Assembly (NCBI GenBank): GCA_023376005.1
Contig: CM042143.1
Location: forward strand, 78,685,778 to 78,749,777
Direction of reading: 5' to 3'
Length of the DNA: 64,000 nt
DNA from: Doryteuthis pealeii
Taxonomy: Eukaryota; Mollusca; Cephalopoda; Myopsida; Loliginidae
Shown piece by piece: positions 41,472 through 51,620 of the stretch. The position numbers and the translations under genes were made by a program. The notes beneath the pieces are model-generated. The model did not search any database and was not told where the DNA came from. It saw only the letters and a program-made list of their open reading frames with translations. Positions within the stretch are counted from its first letter, which is position 1. Each line of letters begins with the position of its first letter.

Positions 41472-41945
41472 ACAAGTCTCCGTGGTGAAGTGGTTAATGT
41501 GCTGGATTGTGTCATCGAAGTAAGCGAGTTCAAGTTCCAGTTGCGCTATTACGTTCATTCTCAGTCGGTAGAGCATTCGGCTAGAAACCACAAGGTTCCT
41601 AGTTCGATACCGGTCCTCGCCAACTCAGCGTATGAGTAGCACAGGGATCTGTGTGGTAAAGTAAGGAGCTGATGGTAGGTGTGGCGCTCCACCTCAGATG
41701 CTAAAAAAACAATCTCCTTGGTCTAGCGCAAGTGAAAAGGGGATAGACTCCCTCGCTGACTGGCTGATACCGACTTTGGGCCGCTCCGTCGACTTTACTT
41801 ACTTTACACTTGGGAAAGATATAAACCCACTCGCTCTTCCCCCCCCCTTAACTATGGGTTAAATAGTACCACTACTGTTCTTCTACAAGAATAGTTTTGG
41901 TATTAAATAGCCCACGAAGGTTGATATGCCATTAAACAAAGAAAC
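41472..41945 (+). mobile_element. SINE-B interrupted by SINE-C
   Basis: Head AGTCTCCGTGGTGAAGTGGT and box B region GAGTTCAAGTTCCAGTTGCG at 41472-41555. The tail resumes at about 41808 (ACTTGGGAAAGATATAAACC) and ends ATTAAACAAAGAAACC. The interruption is a full SINE-C in the same orientation. Confidence 0.8.
41560..41807 (+). mobile_element. SINE-C inserted in SINE-B
   Basis: Head CTCAGTCGGTAGAGCATTC (tRNA-Lys-like), box B AGTTCGATACCGGTCC, AACTCAGCGTATGAGTAGCA, AAACAATCTCCTTGGTCTAG, ending CGACTTTACTTACTTTAC. Full length, about 248 bp. SINE-C is therefore younger than this SINE-B copy. Confidence 0.85.
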
Positions 41946-42408
41946 CAAACTGTGTGTATATGTTTCTTTTTCTAAAACTATTCAGTTTTCCTTTGTGATT
42001 CTAAATCGCACAAAAAAAAACACAGACGCCCATTGGTTGGTTGCCTGGTTGGTGGATTTTCGTTCTCTTTTCAACTAACAAGAAAGGCGGTTAGATACGA
42101 TGCTCCGCCTGAAAAACATTAAAAATTTAAACTGGGGATGTTAAGACGATTACGTTTTTGTCTCCGGAAAGTGAGGGTCTGCAAAAAACATACAATTAGC
42201 TCACAGGTTGAATGGGTACCATGGTCCATCTGCTAAACACGTTAATTCTTATTCTTGTCGGTATTGGTTTGTGTTGAAGTGTTGAAGCGAACAGCCAAGC
42301 AAGAGACAAGTCATTTATACCCCATGACTACTTTTGTCAGTCTATTTTGAAAGTCTGGTGTTGTCAGTAGTCTAAAATTTGATTGGATCATTTGTTTTTC
42401 ATTCTCAA
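41946..42408. other. Spacer, no recognised feature
   Basis: Mixed sequence without motif or repeat match. Confidence 0.45.
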
Positions 42409-42409
42409 A

Positions 42410-42475
42410 GGTTGGTTGGTTGGTTGGTTGGTTGTGAGGCATGTCAACCCTTATTGGGTTATTTTATACTGAAAT
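42410..42475 (+). repeat. GGTTGG-start repeat, first 60 bases only
   Basis: GGTTGGTTGGTTGGTTGTGA, GGCATGTCAACCCTTATTGG, then AT-rich sequence. Confidence 0.6.
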
Positions 42476-42489
42476 TTAACAATTATTAA

Positions 42490-42509
<20 letters not shown>

Positions 42510-42521
<12 letters not shown>

Positions 42522-42720
42522 GAGGTTAAGTAAACAAACAAATTTTTTTTATATGGCTTTAAGCCGACAATTTTTGGGAGGATATGTGCTTAATTGAAGT
42601 CATTCCTAATTTTGAAAATTAATTAGTTAATAATTAATGAATTTAGGCGGGCATATATGTTCAAATGTAAGGCTAAACAAATCGGGAAAATGTCAATCCC
42701 TGAATGTATATTTCGACCTA
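42510..42720 (+). repeat. Single arm of the 43-kb fold-back family
   Basis: TATGGCTTTAAGCCGACAAT, GATATGTGCTTAATTGAAGT, AGGCGGGCATATATGTTCAA, ATGTAAGGCTAAACAAATCG. Matches one arm of 43335-43665 without its partner. Confidence 0.75.
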
Positions 42721-42732
42721 TTAGGTCTAACA

Positions 42733-42987
42733 ACCCCCCCGCGCGAGCAGGATGTGACACAAGGTCAATTTCTTAAGCGGGTTTGAATTCTCCTACGCTG
42801 GTTATCTAGCCATAGATAAAGTGTCCAGTCTGTCCTGCTATTTTCCCATAAGTGGAGAGAGAATTTAATTCATACTTTTCCCAAGGGTATTAGCGCCATG
42901 TGAAATGCAAACAGCTTCGTCCGGGAATTGAACTCGGGTTGACGAGTCCATTTCCTACGGCTCTAACCATTAGACCACATGCCTCCA
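42733..42987 (-). mobile_element. SINE-A copy
   Basis: The minus-strand head GAGGCATGTGGTCTAATGGT and box B GAGTTCAATTCCCGG are well kept. Body complete to GACCTTGTGTCACATCCTGC. Lies head-to-head with the copy at 43008. Confidence 0.8.
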
Positions 42988-43007
42988 TTTAACAATTATG
43001 CAAAAAT

Positions 43008-43287
43008 GGAAGCGCATGATGTAATGGTTACTGTCGTAGGAAATGGACACGACGAACCGAGTTCAAATGAGTCTGTTTAAATTTCTTATAGCGCTAATAC
43101 TCTTGGGAAAGGTATGAAACCAACTATTCTCCATCTAGCTATGGGTAAATAGTAGAGCAGACTGTGTTCTTTAACACTGTTTAGGCAACCAGTCTAGGAG
43201 AATAAGAACTTTGAATTCAAACTTGTTAAACTCAAAATTAAAATAAATAAATTGACCATGTGTCACTTCCTACTCGTGATAAGGGGT
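43008..43287 (+). mobile_element. SINE-A copy, mirror partner of 42733-42987
   Basis: Head GAAGCGCATGATGTAATGGT, box B damaged (GAGTTCAAATGAGTC), body and 3' part complete, then (AT)n. About 20 bases separate the two heads. Confidence 0.8.
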
Positions 43288-43334
43288 TGATATATATATA
43301 TATATATATATTATTATATATTATATATATATAT

Positions 43335-43665
43335 GGGAGAATATGTGCTTAATTGAAGTCGTACCTAATTTTGAAAGTTAATTAATAGTTAATTAATAAT
43401 TAATTAATTAGGCGGGCATACCTATTTAAATGTAAGGCTAAACAAATCGAGAAAAATCAATTTCCTACGACTCTAACCATTACATCATGCACCTCCAATC
43501 AACGATTGTTCAGCCTTACATTTAAATAGGTATGCCCGCCTAATTAATTAATTATTTATTAATTAACTTAAAAAATTAGGTATGACTTCAATTAAGCACA
43601 TATTCTCCCAAAAATTGTCGGCTAAAAAAAGCCATATCATAAACACATCGCTTGTGTATTTACTT
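43335..43665. mobile_element. Fold-back element with ~115-bp arms
   Basis: GGAGAATATGTGCTTAATTG through AGGCGGGCATACCTATTTAA and ATGTAAGGCTAAACAA (43335-43455) is mirrored at 43510-43615. The centre is a SINE-A head remnant (TTTCCTACGACTCTAACCAT). The right arm continues to TTGTCGGCTAAAAAAAGCCA and (AT)n. Related single arms are at 42510 and 18531. Confidence 0.8.
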
Positions 43666-43736
43666 CTCATATATATATATATATGTGTGGAGAAAAGTAG
43701 ACAAACACGGGATGTTATGGAAACTTGATGTTTATT

Positions 43737-43782
43737 GTCGACGGTGCAACGTTTCGGTCTCTTATTAGACCATCTTCAGGAC
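43737..43782 (-). ncRNA. Hammerhead-like motif with GUC cleavage triplet
   Basis: Minus strand: GTC / CTGAAGA / T + GGTC-TAATAAGA-GACC / GAA / ACG-TTGCAC-CGT / C / GAC. Core complete (the varying position is A), stem III has a workable 6-base loop and the cleavage triplet is the preferred GUC. Weak points: stem I only three pairs and one extra T at the base of stem II. An (AT)n run starts 50 bases away. Confidence 0.5.
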
Positions 43783-43829
43783 TTGGATATAGTTCTTACT
43801 CCAATGATGGAAATTCTCAAATTTCTACC

Positions 43830-43831
<2 letters not shown>

Positions 43832-43888
<57 letters not shown>
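43832..43888. repeat. (AT)n
   Basis: AT run between the hammerhead-bearing block and a 49-base direct duplication (43905-43980, ATTTACCTAATCACTCCACC twice). Confidence 0.97.
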
Positions 43889-43892
<4 letters not shown>

Positions 43893-43959
43893 GGTACAGA
43901 AATATATCTACTTACCTAATCACTCCACCATGGACAGAATATATATGTATTTACCTAAT

Positions 43960-44225
43960 CACTCCACCATGGACAGAATGAGACACAAGATCAATTTTAA
44001 GCGGAGTAAAGCTTGTTTGAATTAGTTTTCCTTCTTCTAGACTGGTTGCCAAACCAAAGCTAAAGAACCCAGTCGGCCCTACTATTTATCCATAGCTGGG
44101 GAGAGAGCAGTTGGATTTATTTCCCAGGGGCATTAGCCCAGAGGGAAATGTAAATAGCAACGTCAAGGGTTGTGAACCCGGGTCACCGATTCCATTTCCT
44201 ACCAGAATAACCGTTACGCTAAACG
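43960..44225 (-). mobile_element. SINE-A copy
   Basis: Full length on the minus strand, with head CGTTTAGCGTAACGGTTATT and box B GGTTCACAACCCTTG-type (degenerate). Confidence 0.75.
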
Positions 44226-44459
44226 TGACACAAAAATGAATCTTCACAATTATTTTAAGGTGGTAAGCACTTCATATTCAGTTGCAATAGCAATTTTTTA
44301 AGAGGCAACATTTTAATGAAGTTCAAAATAGGTTTAAACATTATCTCAAGCAGCTCTATTTAATTCATAGATAGAACACTAACGGGTACTACCAATCCGG
44401 GTCAGAGTAATGGCTAAGAGGTGACTTTACGTTCCTCAGAGCTCCAGAACTGGGATCTC

Positions 44460-44465
44460 TTTACC

Positions 44466-44498
<33 letters not shown>

Positions 44499-44559
44499 TG
44501 TACAGACCAAGATAGACAAATAGATATGTACAGACCGAAATAGATAAATAAGTAGATAT

Positions 44560-44649
<90 letters not shown>

Positions 44650-44698
44650 TTAGCAGAATGAAATACATAGATAGATAAATATTATCAGAATGAAATAA

Positions 44699-44741
<43 letters not shown>

Positions 44742-44782
44742 TTAGTATAAAGAAATAGATAGATAGATAGCTACATACAGAC

Positions 44783-44814
<32 letters not shown>

Positions 44815-44818
44815 TTAG
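44460..44818. repeat. (GATA)n and (AT)n composite
   Basis: Four GATA blocks (44464-44498, 44621-44650, 44660-44742, 44757-44815) around an AT run at 44560-44622. Linkers such as CAGAATGAAATA repeat. Confidence 0.95.
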
Positions 44819-44964
44819 TGTTAACGTTACGACTTCACTAAAGAAAATGATCATGGGGTAAAATATCATCGCACCCGTCTCTCAAGTAATGGTATATCTC
44901 CTTTGAAAATCAGCATTTGAGATTGAGCGCTTAAAACTTGCTCTTATGGCAAACCCTTAAACCT

Positions 44965-45270
44965 TTTAATCATATATGTGCTAGAAGGCGTTGGCGGAGG
45001 TCTTAGTGTCTTGGGTATGACGTTAAAGTGCATCTAGTCGTGAGATTCCAGTTCTGGAGTTCTGGAGAGTGTGGAGTACCCCTTCATTATTATTATTATT
45101 CCCAGGTCCACTTTGATCAGTGGTGGTAGTACTTGTTAGGGTCACATCTATGGGTTAAAAAATAGATTTTTTAAAATGGGTTTAAAAAACACGAGTTAAA
45201 AAATGTTAATACCCAATAAGAATGAATGAAATAAAAACGCCTTAGGCATAAAATAAACCAAGGGTAAGTA
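44965..45270 (-). repeat. Unclassified GGTTGG-start repeat, copy
   Basis: GCTAGAAGGCGTTGGCGGAG, GAGATTCCAGTTCTGGAGTT, CCCAGGTCCACTTTGATC, then AATAAAAACGCCTTAGGCAT. A 20-base ATTATT run interrupts it. A plus-strand scrap of the same family lies at 44370-44460. Confidence 0.65.
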
Positions 45271-45279
45271 TTTTCCTGA

Positions 45280-46100
45280 CTTCCCACAACAGGGATGGCC
45301 AAAAGTTTTGTCACCCCTACATATTGTTTTAACTTACATTATTTTTTGTTTTAATATTATATTTAAATTATGTAATTGTTTTAAATAGGATTTACACAAA
45401 CGATTTCATTCAATGTAATTATGATGAAATAAACTTTATTTGTATTATTTCCTTATCCTTAAACTGATTTATTCAATATCCACAAAAGTTAGAGACGTTC
45501 AATCGATTTTGCACGATACATGTACACACGAGGGGAAAAGTTACAAAATGTTTCTAAAAGTTATTTTATTTAAAAAAATCTTTGTATCATTTGAAAGAAA
45601 TAAAATTAAAGAAAACTCCCACATATAAAAAAAAAAGTTCATATCATAGAATACCTGAAATCGTGTTTTAAAATTAATGTTTACGTTGAATAGTAATTAC
45701 AGGGATGGCCGAAAGTTTAGACACCCTTACATATTGTTTTAACTTTCATTATTTTTTTCTTTAAATAATATAATATATAAATTACGTAATTATTTTTTAA
45801 AATTATCTAAATATAATCTTTGAAAATTGAATGATTTTCTAGAATTTTAAGTTTTATTAGGTAATAATTTTACCTCTAAGAAAAGATCTTTTTAACGTGA
45901 GTATTCACAAAAACCGAAGCTCGTGCGATGACTAGTGCAAAAAAATGCGTGGTTCCCGTAGGCATTCTCTTTTTCGGGGGCCCCATGCACTGGGCAATAA
46001 ACCCAGCCCTTCACCTTTAAATCGGGGGAGCAGGTGTTGTCTGGTGGGGGAGGACGCCTTCCTGGGAACACGCGAGTTATTTTACTTTACTCAGAGGACT
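45280..46100. other. Spacer with a ~60-bp direct repeat
   Basis: CAGGGATGGCC(A/G)AAAGTTT, ACACCC(C/T)TACATATTGTTTT, AACTT(A/T)CATTATTTTTT occurs at 45290 and 45700. The text between and after is unrecognised. Confidence 0.5.
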
Positions 46101-46104
46101 AGAA

Positions 46105-46175
46105 GCCGAAGCCCCTTTCTTTAACGGTTGACATGCTGTAAAATCCAACCAGCCAGCCAACCAACCAACCAACCA
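46105..46175 (-). repeat. GGTTGG-start repeat, end scrap
   Basis: AACGGTTGACATGCTGTAAA, ATCCAACCAGCCAGCCAACC. Confidence 0.6.
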
Positions 46176-46600
46176 GGTCCTTGTCTTTCGGGGTGTTGCA
46201 ATTCTACTTTCCGACAGTCTCTATAATTTGCCTATTCCAACCGGGTCGCCTAAAGAACACATCAATCTACAGCATACACCCACCCTTCAAGTTTGTGCCT
46301 GTGGGTGTGCGCGTTCAGATGTCGGGCAATTTTAGTATTAGATCCGACTATGCCACTCTTCTTTTGGCACTCTTGCCCTAGATACCATCATCTGCAACCG
46401 TACCCCCCCCCCCAACACACCCCGCACCCCGCCAATCACCTAGGGTTGCCATTTCAGCAAATCATACACAACATGCAAAAATTTTCCAACACATTGGAAT
46501 CTCTTCACTGGCCAGACTAGTTGTTAGTTTTTTCATTCAACCCTGGTCCCCAATCAACGAACCTTCTCGACACATTTCTTATTTCCGCTTAAACACTTCC
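46176..46600. other. C-rich spacer, no recognised gene
   Basis: Two overlapping plus frames of 66-75 codons (46181, 46293) without motif; poly-C at 46404. Confidence 0.4.
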
Positions 46601-46626
46601 TCCTCCTCTAATTCTCCCCCCTCCTC

Positions 46627-46628
<2 letters not shown>

Positions 46629-46696
<68 letters not shown>

Positions 46697-46912
46697 GTCT
46701 CCTTCCCTCCATGTTGCATCAGTAGTTTCTCTTCATCTTCATCCTTTCTTATTTCTTCCTTCTTTCCATCCTTCCTCTCTTTTTTCTCTATTCTCACCAT
46801 TTGCATTCTCCTTTCTTTCTTTCTTTTTTCCTTTCTTTCTTTCTTTTCTCAATTTATCTACTTATTTACATAAATAGCATTCTCAATATCGTTCTGATTT
46901 CTTCTTTATTTT

Positions 46913-47001
<89 letters not shown>

Positions 47002-47260
47002 TCCTTCCCTCTATCTATTCTAATCATTTTTCTTTCCTACCACATCCTTCTTTCTTTCTTCCTTTCTCTATTCCCCTCATTTACATTTTTTCTTTCATTC
47101 TTTCTTTCTTTATTTCTTTCTATATGTTAATCATTTGAATTTTTCTTTCCTTTATTCTTTCCTTCCTTCCTTCCTTCCTTCCTCTCTTTCTTTCTCTATT
47201 TTCGCCATTTGCATTCTCCCTTTCTTTCTTTCTTTCTTTCTTTTTTTCTTTCTCAATTTA
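46629..47260. repeat. (CT)n and (TTTC)n complex
   Basis: (CT)n at 46629-46697 and 46914-46998, (TTTC/TTCC)n at 46810-46850, 47045-47125 and 47155-47250. A ~115-bp module (CATTTGCATTCTCC through AGCAT(T/C)CTCAATATCGTTCT) occurs at 46798-46912 and again at 47206-47312. Confidence 0.9.
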
Positions 47261-47329
47261 TCTACTTATTTACATAAATAGCATCCTCAATATCGTTCTG
47301 ATTTTTTCGTTATTATTTTGTTCCCTCTT

Positions 47330-47792
47330 GTTTTTTTAATTAACTTCTAACCCCAATCTTCTTCATCATCATCTTCAACATCCTCTTACTCTCCGTCTTT
47401 TAATTTCCGCCTCCTAATTTATTTAAACTTCTTTCTCACTTACCTTCTCTTCCCAATTTTAAGACAAATCATGATTCCTTTTGCAAACATTTCACGGTCT
47501 TTTTCTTCGTCATTATCTCTTATTATCTCCATGTCTGGAAAACCAGAAAACCTTTTGTATTGAGCAGACTTTGACACAAGGCCACAAGCATCGAATCAAC
47601 TACAGTATTAAAATGATTTTGCTAAACATTTCTTCTCGAAAAGATGTTGTTTTTTTACCATGATATTTTACAGTTTCGCCCATAAACAAATACACCCCAG
47701 ACAATTTTTATAAAAAGTTAATTCCAGTAGAACATTATACAGTCAAAATGGATATTATAAGATATTATGTATTTACACACCTTGCAGCATTG

Positions 47793-47795
<3 letters not shown>
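47330..47795. other. AT-rich spacer, no recognised feature
   Basis: No repeat or frame recognised. Confidence 0.45.
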
Positions 47796-47796
<1 letters not shown>

Positions 47797-47855
<59 letters not shown>

Positions 47856-47929
47856 CATTATATAGACATTATATAGATAGATAGTGTAAACATTATATTT
47901 TATATATATATATATGTGTTATTTATATA

Positions 47930-47964
<35 letters not shown>

Positions 47965-48078
47965 GATAGATCGATCGATAGATAGATAGATAGATATGAT
48001 GAGTCTAATTTTCAGTGTAAGATTATAATATATATTATATTATATATATATTATATATATATATATATATACATATAA

Positions 48079-48112
<34 letters not shown>
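47797..48112. repeat. (AT)n, (GATA)n and (ATT)n composite
   Basis: AT 47797-47824, GATA 47824-47856, AT 47900-47964, GATA 47964-47998, AT 48030-48072, ATT 48080-48112. Confidence 0.95.
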
Positions 48113-48114
<2 letters not shown>

Positions 48115-48256
48115 GTACTAAGTTCTATTTCATCCAATATTTCGAAGGAAATGACTTCTTTTACAAGGATTTTTTTAGACTGGCTGGCTAAAATGGTCGC
48201 TAGTGTTATTATTGGTCAGGGATGTTACGGCCTGAGTAATCCACAACACATTTTAA

Positions 48257-48273
48257 TATATATTATATATATA

Positions 48274-48306
<33 letters not shown>
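48257..48306. repeat. (AT)n next to hammerhead-like motifs
   Basis: AT with TTATA breaks; the first hammerhead-like motif begins about 50 bases later. Confidence 0.97.
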
Positions 48307-48356
48307 ATGAACAAAAAGGGATAAGAAAAACCGGAATATTTATTTTATGTTTATTA

Positions 48357-48395
48357 TTCTCAACTAGTTTCGACCTTAGGTCATCGTCAGAAGAA
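48357..48395 (-). ncRNA. Hammerhead-like motif, first of a tandem pair
   Basis: Minus strand: TTCTT / CTGACGA / T + GACC-TAA-GGTC / GAA / ACTAGT / T / GAGAA. Core complete (varying position C), stem II four perfect pairs with one extra T, stem I five pairs including one G-T. Stem III ACTAGT is a loopless palindrome, so a dimeric fold would be required. Cleavage triplet GUU. Confidence 0.5.
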
Positions 48396-48590
48396 AATTT
48401 CATGTTTGAAGAAATTGTTTTTAGAGAGTTTTTTTTTAAGAGATCATTATTAAAAAAATTATTAAAATTAAAAGATTTTTTGATGTTTTGACAGGCCACT
48501 ATAATGCGGGTAGAGAAGTGAGTTAGAAGTAGCGAGCCTATCTGTTCCAAGTGATAAGACAAACAGGAATATTTCTTTTGTGCTAATATT

Positions 48591-48633
48591 TTTTCTCAAC
48601 TAGTTTCGACCTTAGGTCATCGTCAGGAGAAAA
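48591..48633 (-). ncRNA. Hammerhead-like motif, second of a tandem pair
   Basis: As the first motif, but stem I is TTTTCTC with GAGAAAA, seven perfect pairs. The two motifs lie 235 bases apart in the same orientation, the arrangement that releases monomers from tandem transcripts in retrozymes and some Penelope-like elements. Confidence 0.55.
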
Positions 48634-48744
48634 TTTCTTGTTTGAAGAAATTGTTTTTAGAGAGTTTTAAAAAATTATTAAAAGATTTTTTAGGTGTTTG
48701 ACAGGCAGAGGAGTGTGTTAGAAGTAGCGAGTCCATATACATAC

Positions 48745-48749
<5 letters not shown>

Positions 48750-48794
<45 letters not shown>

Positions 48795-48822
48795 GCTATG
48801 TATATATTATATATATGTTAGC

Positions 48823-48871
<49 letters not shown>
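48750..48871. repeat. (GT)n-(AT)n-(GT)n
   Basis: GT to 48791, AT-rich linker, AT at 48825-48844, GT to 48871. Confidence 0.95.
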
Positions 48872-48874
48872 AGG

Positions 48875-48912
48875 TTTGTTTAAAACATATCAAGCCCTTA
48901 TAGGTTATTTAA
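48875..48912 (-). mobile_element. SINE-B tail scrap
   Basis: GGTTTGTTTAAAACATATCA, AGCCCTTATAGGTTATTTAA is the inverted SINE-B end. Confidence 0.5.
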
Positions 48913-49017
48913 TGCCTAAATTTGATTCATTTGTAAATGTTTGATTAAATCATAACAATTCATCTAATATAAATAATTTGTACTCAGTTATATAGTTTGA
49001 GGTATTCCTGTCTAATA

Positions 49018-49235
49018 CTTGGTTGGTGGTTGATTAGATGGCTGGTTGGTTAGATTTTACGGCATGTCAACCATTGTTGGGTTATTTTATACCGAAGACA
49101 TTTTATTTATTCCTTCTTGGTGAGTATTCAACATTTTTAAACTCAATTTTATACACAATTTTTAAACTCATTTTTTTTCTATTTCTATCCATAGATGGAA
49201 CCTAACAGATACTACCACTCCGGGTCAGAGTCTAA
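49018..49235 (+). repeat. Unclassified GGTTGG-start repeat, copy
   Basis: GGTTGGTTAGATTTTACGGC, ATGTCAACCATTGTTGGG, then CCTAACAGATACTACCACTC. Confidence 0.7.
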
Positions 49236-49239
49236 CCAG

Positions 49240-49440
49240 GTTGATTGAATAAAAGATCAGTCTAACCCGGTGGATTGAATAAAGGTTTCGGTTCGAAGTT
49301 TCGTGAAGGCTCGCGGTTACGAAGAGAAAGTACCCGATTTCGACAAGAAGAAGGCCGGAGGACACATCAGCCGAAACGTTGTAATGTATATAACAATAAA
49401 GATGAGGACAGCAGTCTTAAAAATTCAAATAATACAAAAT
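49240..49440 (+). mobile_element. SINE-H tail copy
   Basis: AATAAAGGTTTCGGTTCGAA, TTCGTGAAGGCTCGCGG, CAAGAAGAAGGCCGGAGGAC, then CAGCCGAAACGTTGTAATG and AAGATGAGGACAG. The tRNA head is missing and CTGA of the hammerhead-like core is lost. Confidence 0.55.
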
Positions 49441-49599
49441 GGGATGTACTTATTTTTAAATTGCTAAATATTCTTATTTTTGTCAATATGAAACGTTAAA
49501 TATTTTGCTTCAGGCACCAATAGCCCATACTTCGCTAAAAAAAAAAAAGTTAAATAGTTGGGGTTACACAAAAGGTGCGCTACAGGATCTTCCATTTGG

Positions 49600-49742
49600 A
49601 GGTGTTAGTGTTCTAATGGTTACCGTCGTAGGAACTGGAAATGGCGACGAGTTCAAATCATGAACAAGACTGTTTGTATTTCGCATTGCACTAATACCCT
49701 TGGAAAAGGTATGAATCCAACTATTCTTCCGTCAGTTATACA
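49600..49742 (+). mobile_element. SINE-A head and mid-body, 3'-truncated
   Basis: AGTGTTCTAATGGTTACCG (box A region), GAGTTCAAATCATGAAC (box B), CTTGGAAAAGGTATGAATCC; stops near CAGTTATACAC. Confidence 0.7.
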
Positions 49743-49744
49743 CG

Positions 49745-50260
49745 CTAGCATACATAAACACACACCACCGTAAATTTCTTTCCCCCATTCACCTGAACGC
49801 CCCACTCTCTTCGCTACCACAACACCCTGATCCCTGTTTGTTAAGATAGTTACGTAATGACTTCGAGTTTACGACAAAAAATAACATGCAACAAAACCCG
49901 CACTTTTATCCCAAAACTTCCTCCAGGAAAAATAATATATGGCATATTTTCAAACACAATTTTTTATGTATTTTTATTTTCTTTCTTCTTTTTTTTTATC
50001 GGATTTCAATTTAATATTCTGTGTATCCTGTAACAAAAATCCGTGGAAATAATTCTGAAGTCCTTCAAGTACTTATTTATTTAATTTTATGAAATCTCTA
50101 TAAAATATCATTTATATGCTAAAAATACATATTACTTAACCCTTAGAACTCTGTACCCCATCACTCCCGTGGGTCACCCTCCACCCTCGTGGTCCCTTTC
50201 CATCCTGAGTTTCTGGCTGAAAAATAACTGAAACTGTAAAATGTTGTAATCTGTAAGGCT
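49745..50260. other. Spacer, no recognised feature
   Basis: Mixed sequence including C-rich 49760-49830. Confidence 0.45.
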
Positions 50261-50264
50261 GTCG

Positions 50265-51170
50265 TATTTTGCACTGAAGATGTGTTTTTGTTTTTGTTTT
50301 GTTTTGTTTGGCATTTTGCACTTTAGACGTGAGTGTTGTGTTGCCTTTGCACTTTAGATATATCGGTTGTGACATACTTTGCACTTTTGTGTGTTTTTGT
50401 TGCACTTTAAACTTGGTGTGTTTTCTCTTGTCCCTTTATTTATCTCACAAATCATCCGAGTGAGACGAACAAGACATGCAGGACACTGCTGGAGAAGCAA
50501 GGACGAACTCATAAGCGATGTTCTTCTCGGTGGAAAGCAGCATATGGAGACATGCTAATGTGGGTCGCCCAGCAAGGGCCTATATTGACCAGCTCTGTGA
50601 GGATACTGGATGCTGTACAGATTACCTCCCTGGGCAATGAATGATAGAGAAGGTTGGCGAGAGATTGTCATGGATATCCGTGCTGCTGCGCGACATGAAG
50701 ATGATTAGATGATGATGATGAATGATTTTCTTGCACTTTACACAATTAGAAGTGAGGGTTGTGTCGACCGTTGCACTTTTTATGTGTTTTTGTTGCACTT
50801 TCCACGTGGGGTGTTTTCATGCGCATTAAACATTAGATGGGGGGGTCACCTTTTGCTCTTTTTATGTGGGAGTAGGGTTTTTTTCGCACGTTTGTACTTT
50901 AGATATGGAACGGTGCACTTTGATCTTCAGAAGTGAGCAATGTGTACACACTTTTGGTGTGGGCGTTGTATTGAAATTTTCACTTTAGAAGTTGGAGTTG
51001 TGTTGCATTTTGCGCTTTAGATATGGGGGGCATTGTTGCACTTTGCACTTTAAATGTAGGGCTGTGTTGCACTTCTGATACGCGAGTTTTGTTTGCACTT
51101 CACACTTTAGGTGTGGGGTGTATCGCACTTTACCCTTCAAAAGTTGGGGTTGTGTCGCTGAATGTTTTAC
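50265..51170. repeat. Decayed ~36-bp minisatellite (GCACTTTAGA unit), split by RTE
   Basis: GCACTTT(A/G)(G/C)A, then (T/A)(G/A)T(G/A)GG(G/T)(G/C/T)(T/G)TGTGTTGCA recurs about twenty times on both sides of an RTE-like insertion at 50443-50720. Units vary in length from about 28 to 45. Confidence 0.75.
50443..50720 (+). mobile_element. RTE-like LINE 3' end inside a minisatellite
   Basis: Encodes, with breaks, RRTRHAGHCWRSKDELISDV, GRPARAYIDQLCEDTGCC-like and GWREIVMDIRAAAR-like segments; ends GATGATGATG. 5'-truncated. Confidence 0.75.
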
Positions 51171-51397
51171 TGCTGGGAATGCATTTTATGACGGAGAGCA
51201 ATCCAAAATAAATGCACCTCTTATATAAATTTATAAAAGATGCTGCAATTTTGTTTAGAGGTTTTGTGATTTTACTATTTGTTAGAGAGTTTTCTGGTGT
51301 GGAGTTTGGTAATAAATAATGCCTAATAATGTTAGTTTTCATTTGTATCATATTCTACAATATACGGTAGATAAGAAATTATAAAAGTTTTTTAAAA

Positions 51398-51620
51398 AGT
51401 AAAGTCGGTATCAGTCAGACGGCGAGGGAGTCTATCCCCTTTTCACTAGCGCTAGACCAAGGAGAGTGTGTTTTAGAGTCTGAGGCGAAGCGCAACACCT
51501 ATCATCAGCTCCTCATTTTACCTCACAGATCCCTGTACTACTCATACGCTGAGTTGGCGAGGACCGGTATCGAACCAGGAACCTTGAGGTTCCCAGCAGG
51601 ACACTCTACCGACTGCTTAA
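51398..51620 (-). mobile_element. SINE-C copy
   Basis: Minus strand: CAGTCGGTAGAGTGTCCTGC, box B GGTTCGATACCGGTCC, CTTGGTCTAGCGCTAGTGAA, CTTTACTT end. Head and tail present. Confidence 0.8.

Larger units (their letters stand above)
48320..48735 (-). mobile_element. Tandem pair of ~235-bp hammerhead-bearing units
   Basis: Two head-to-tail units (about 48340-48575 and 48576-48735), each with TCAACTAGTTTCGACCTTAG, GTCATCGTCAG, TTGAAGAAATTGTTTTTAGA, then GACAGGC and GTTAGAAGTAGCGAG. The second lacks about 70 internal bases. Minus-strand orientation, (AT)n on the left and (GT)n on the right. Non-coding. Confidence 0.65.

Noticed and set aside
46801..47138. FLSFFLSFF and LSLSLS membrane-like proteins
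   Set aside because: Pure (TTTC)n and (CT)n translations.
48263..48562. 99-codon minus frame as a protein
   Set aside because: It overlaps the hammerhead-bearing unit and (AT)n; the shared content with the neighbouring unit is at DNA level and includes indels.
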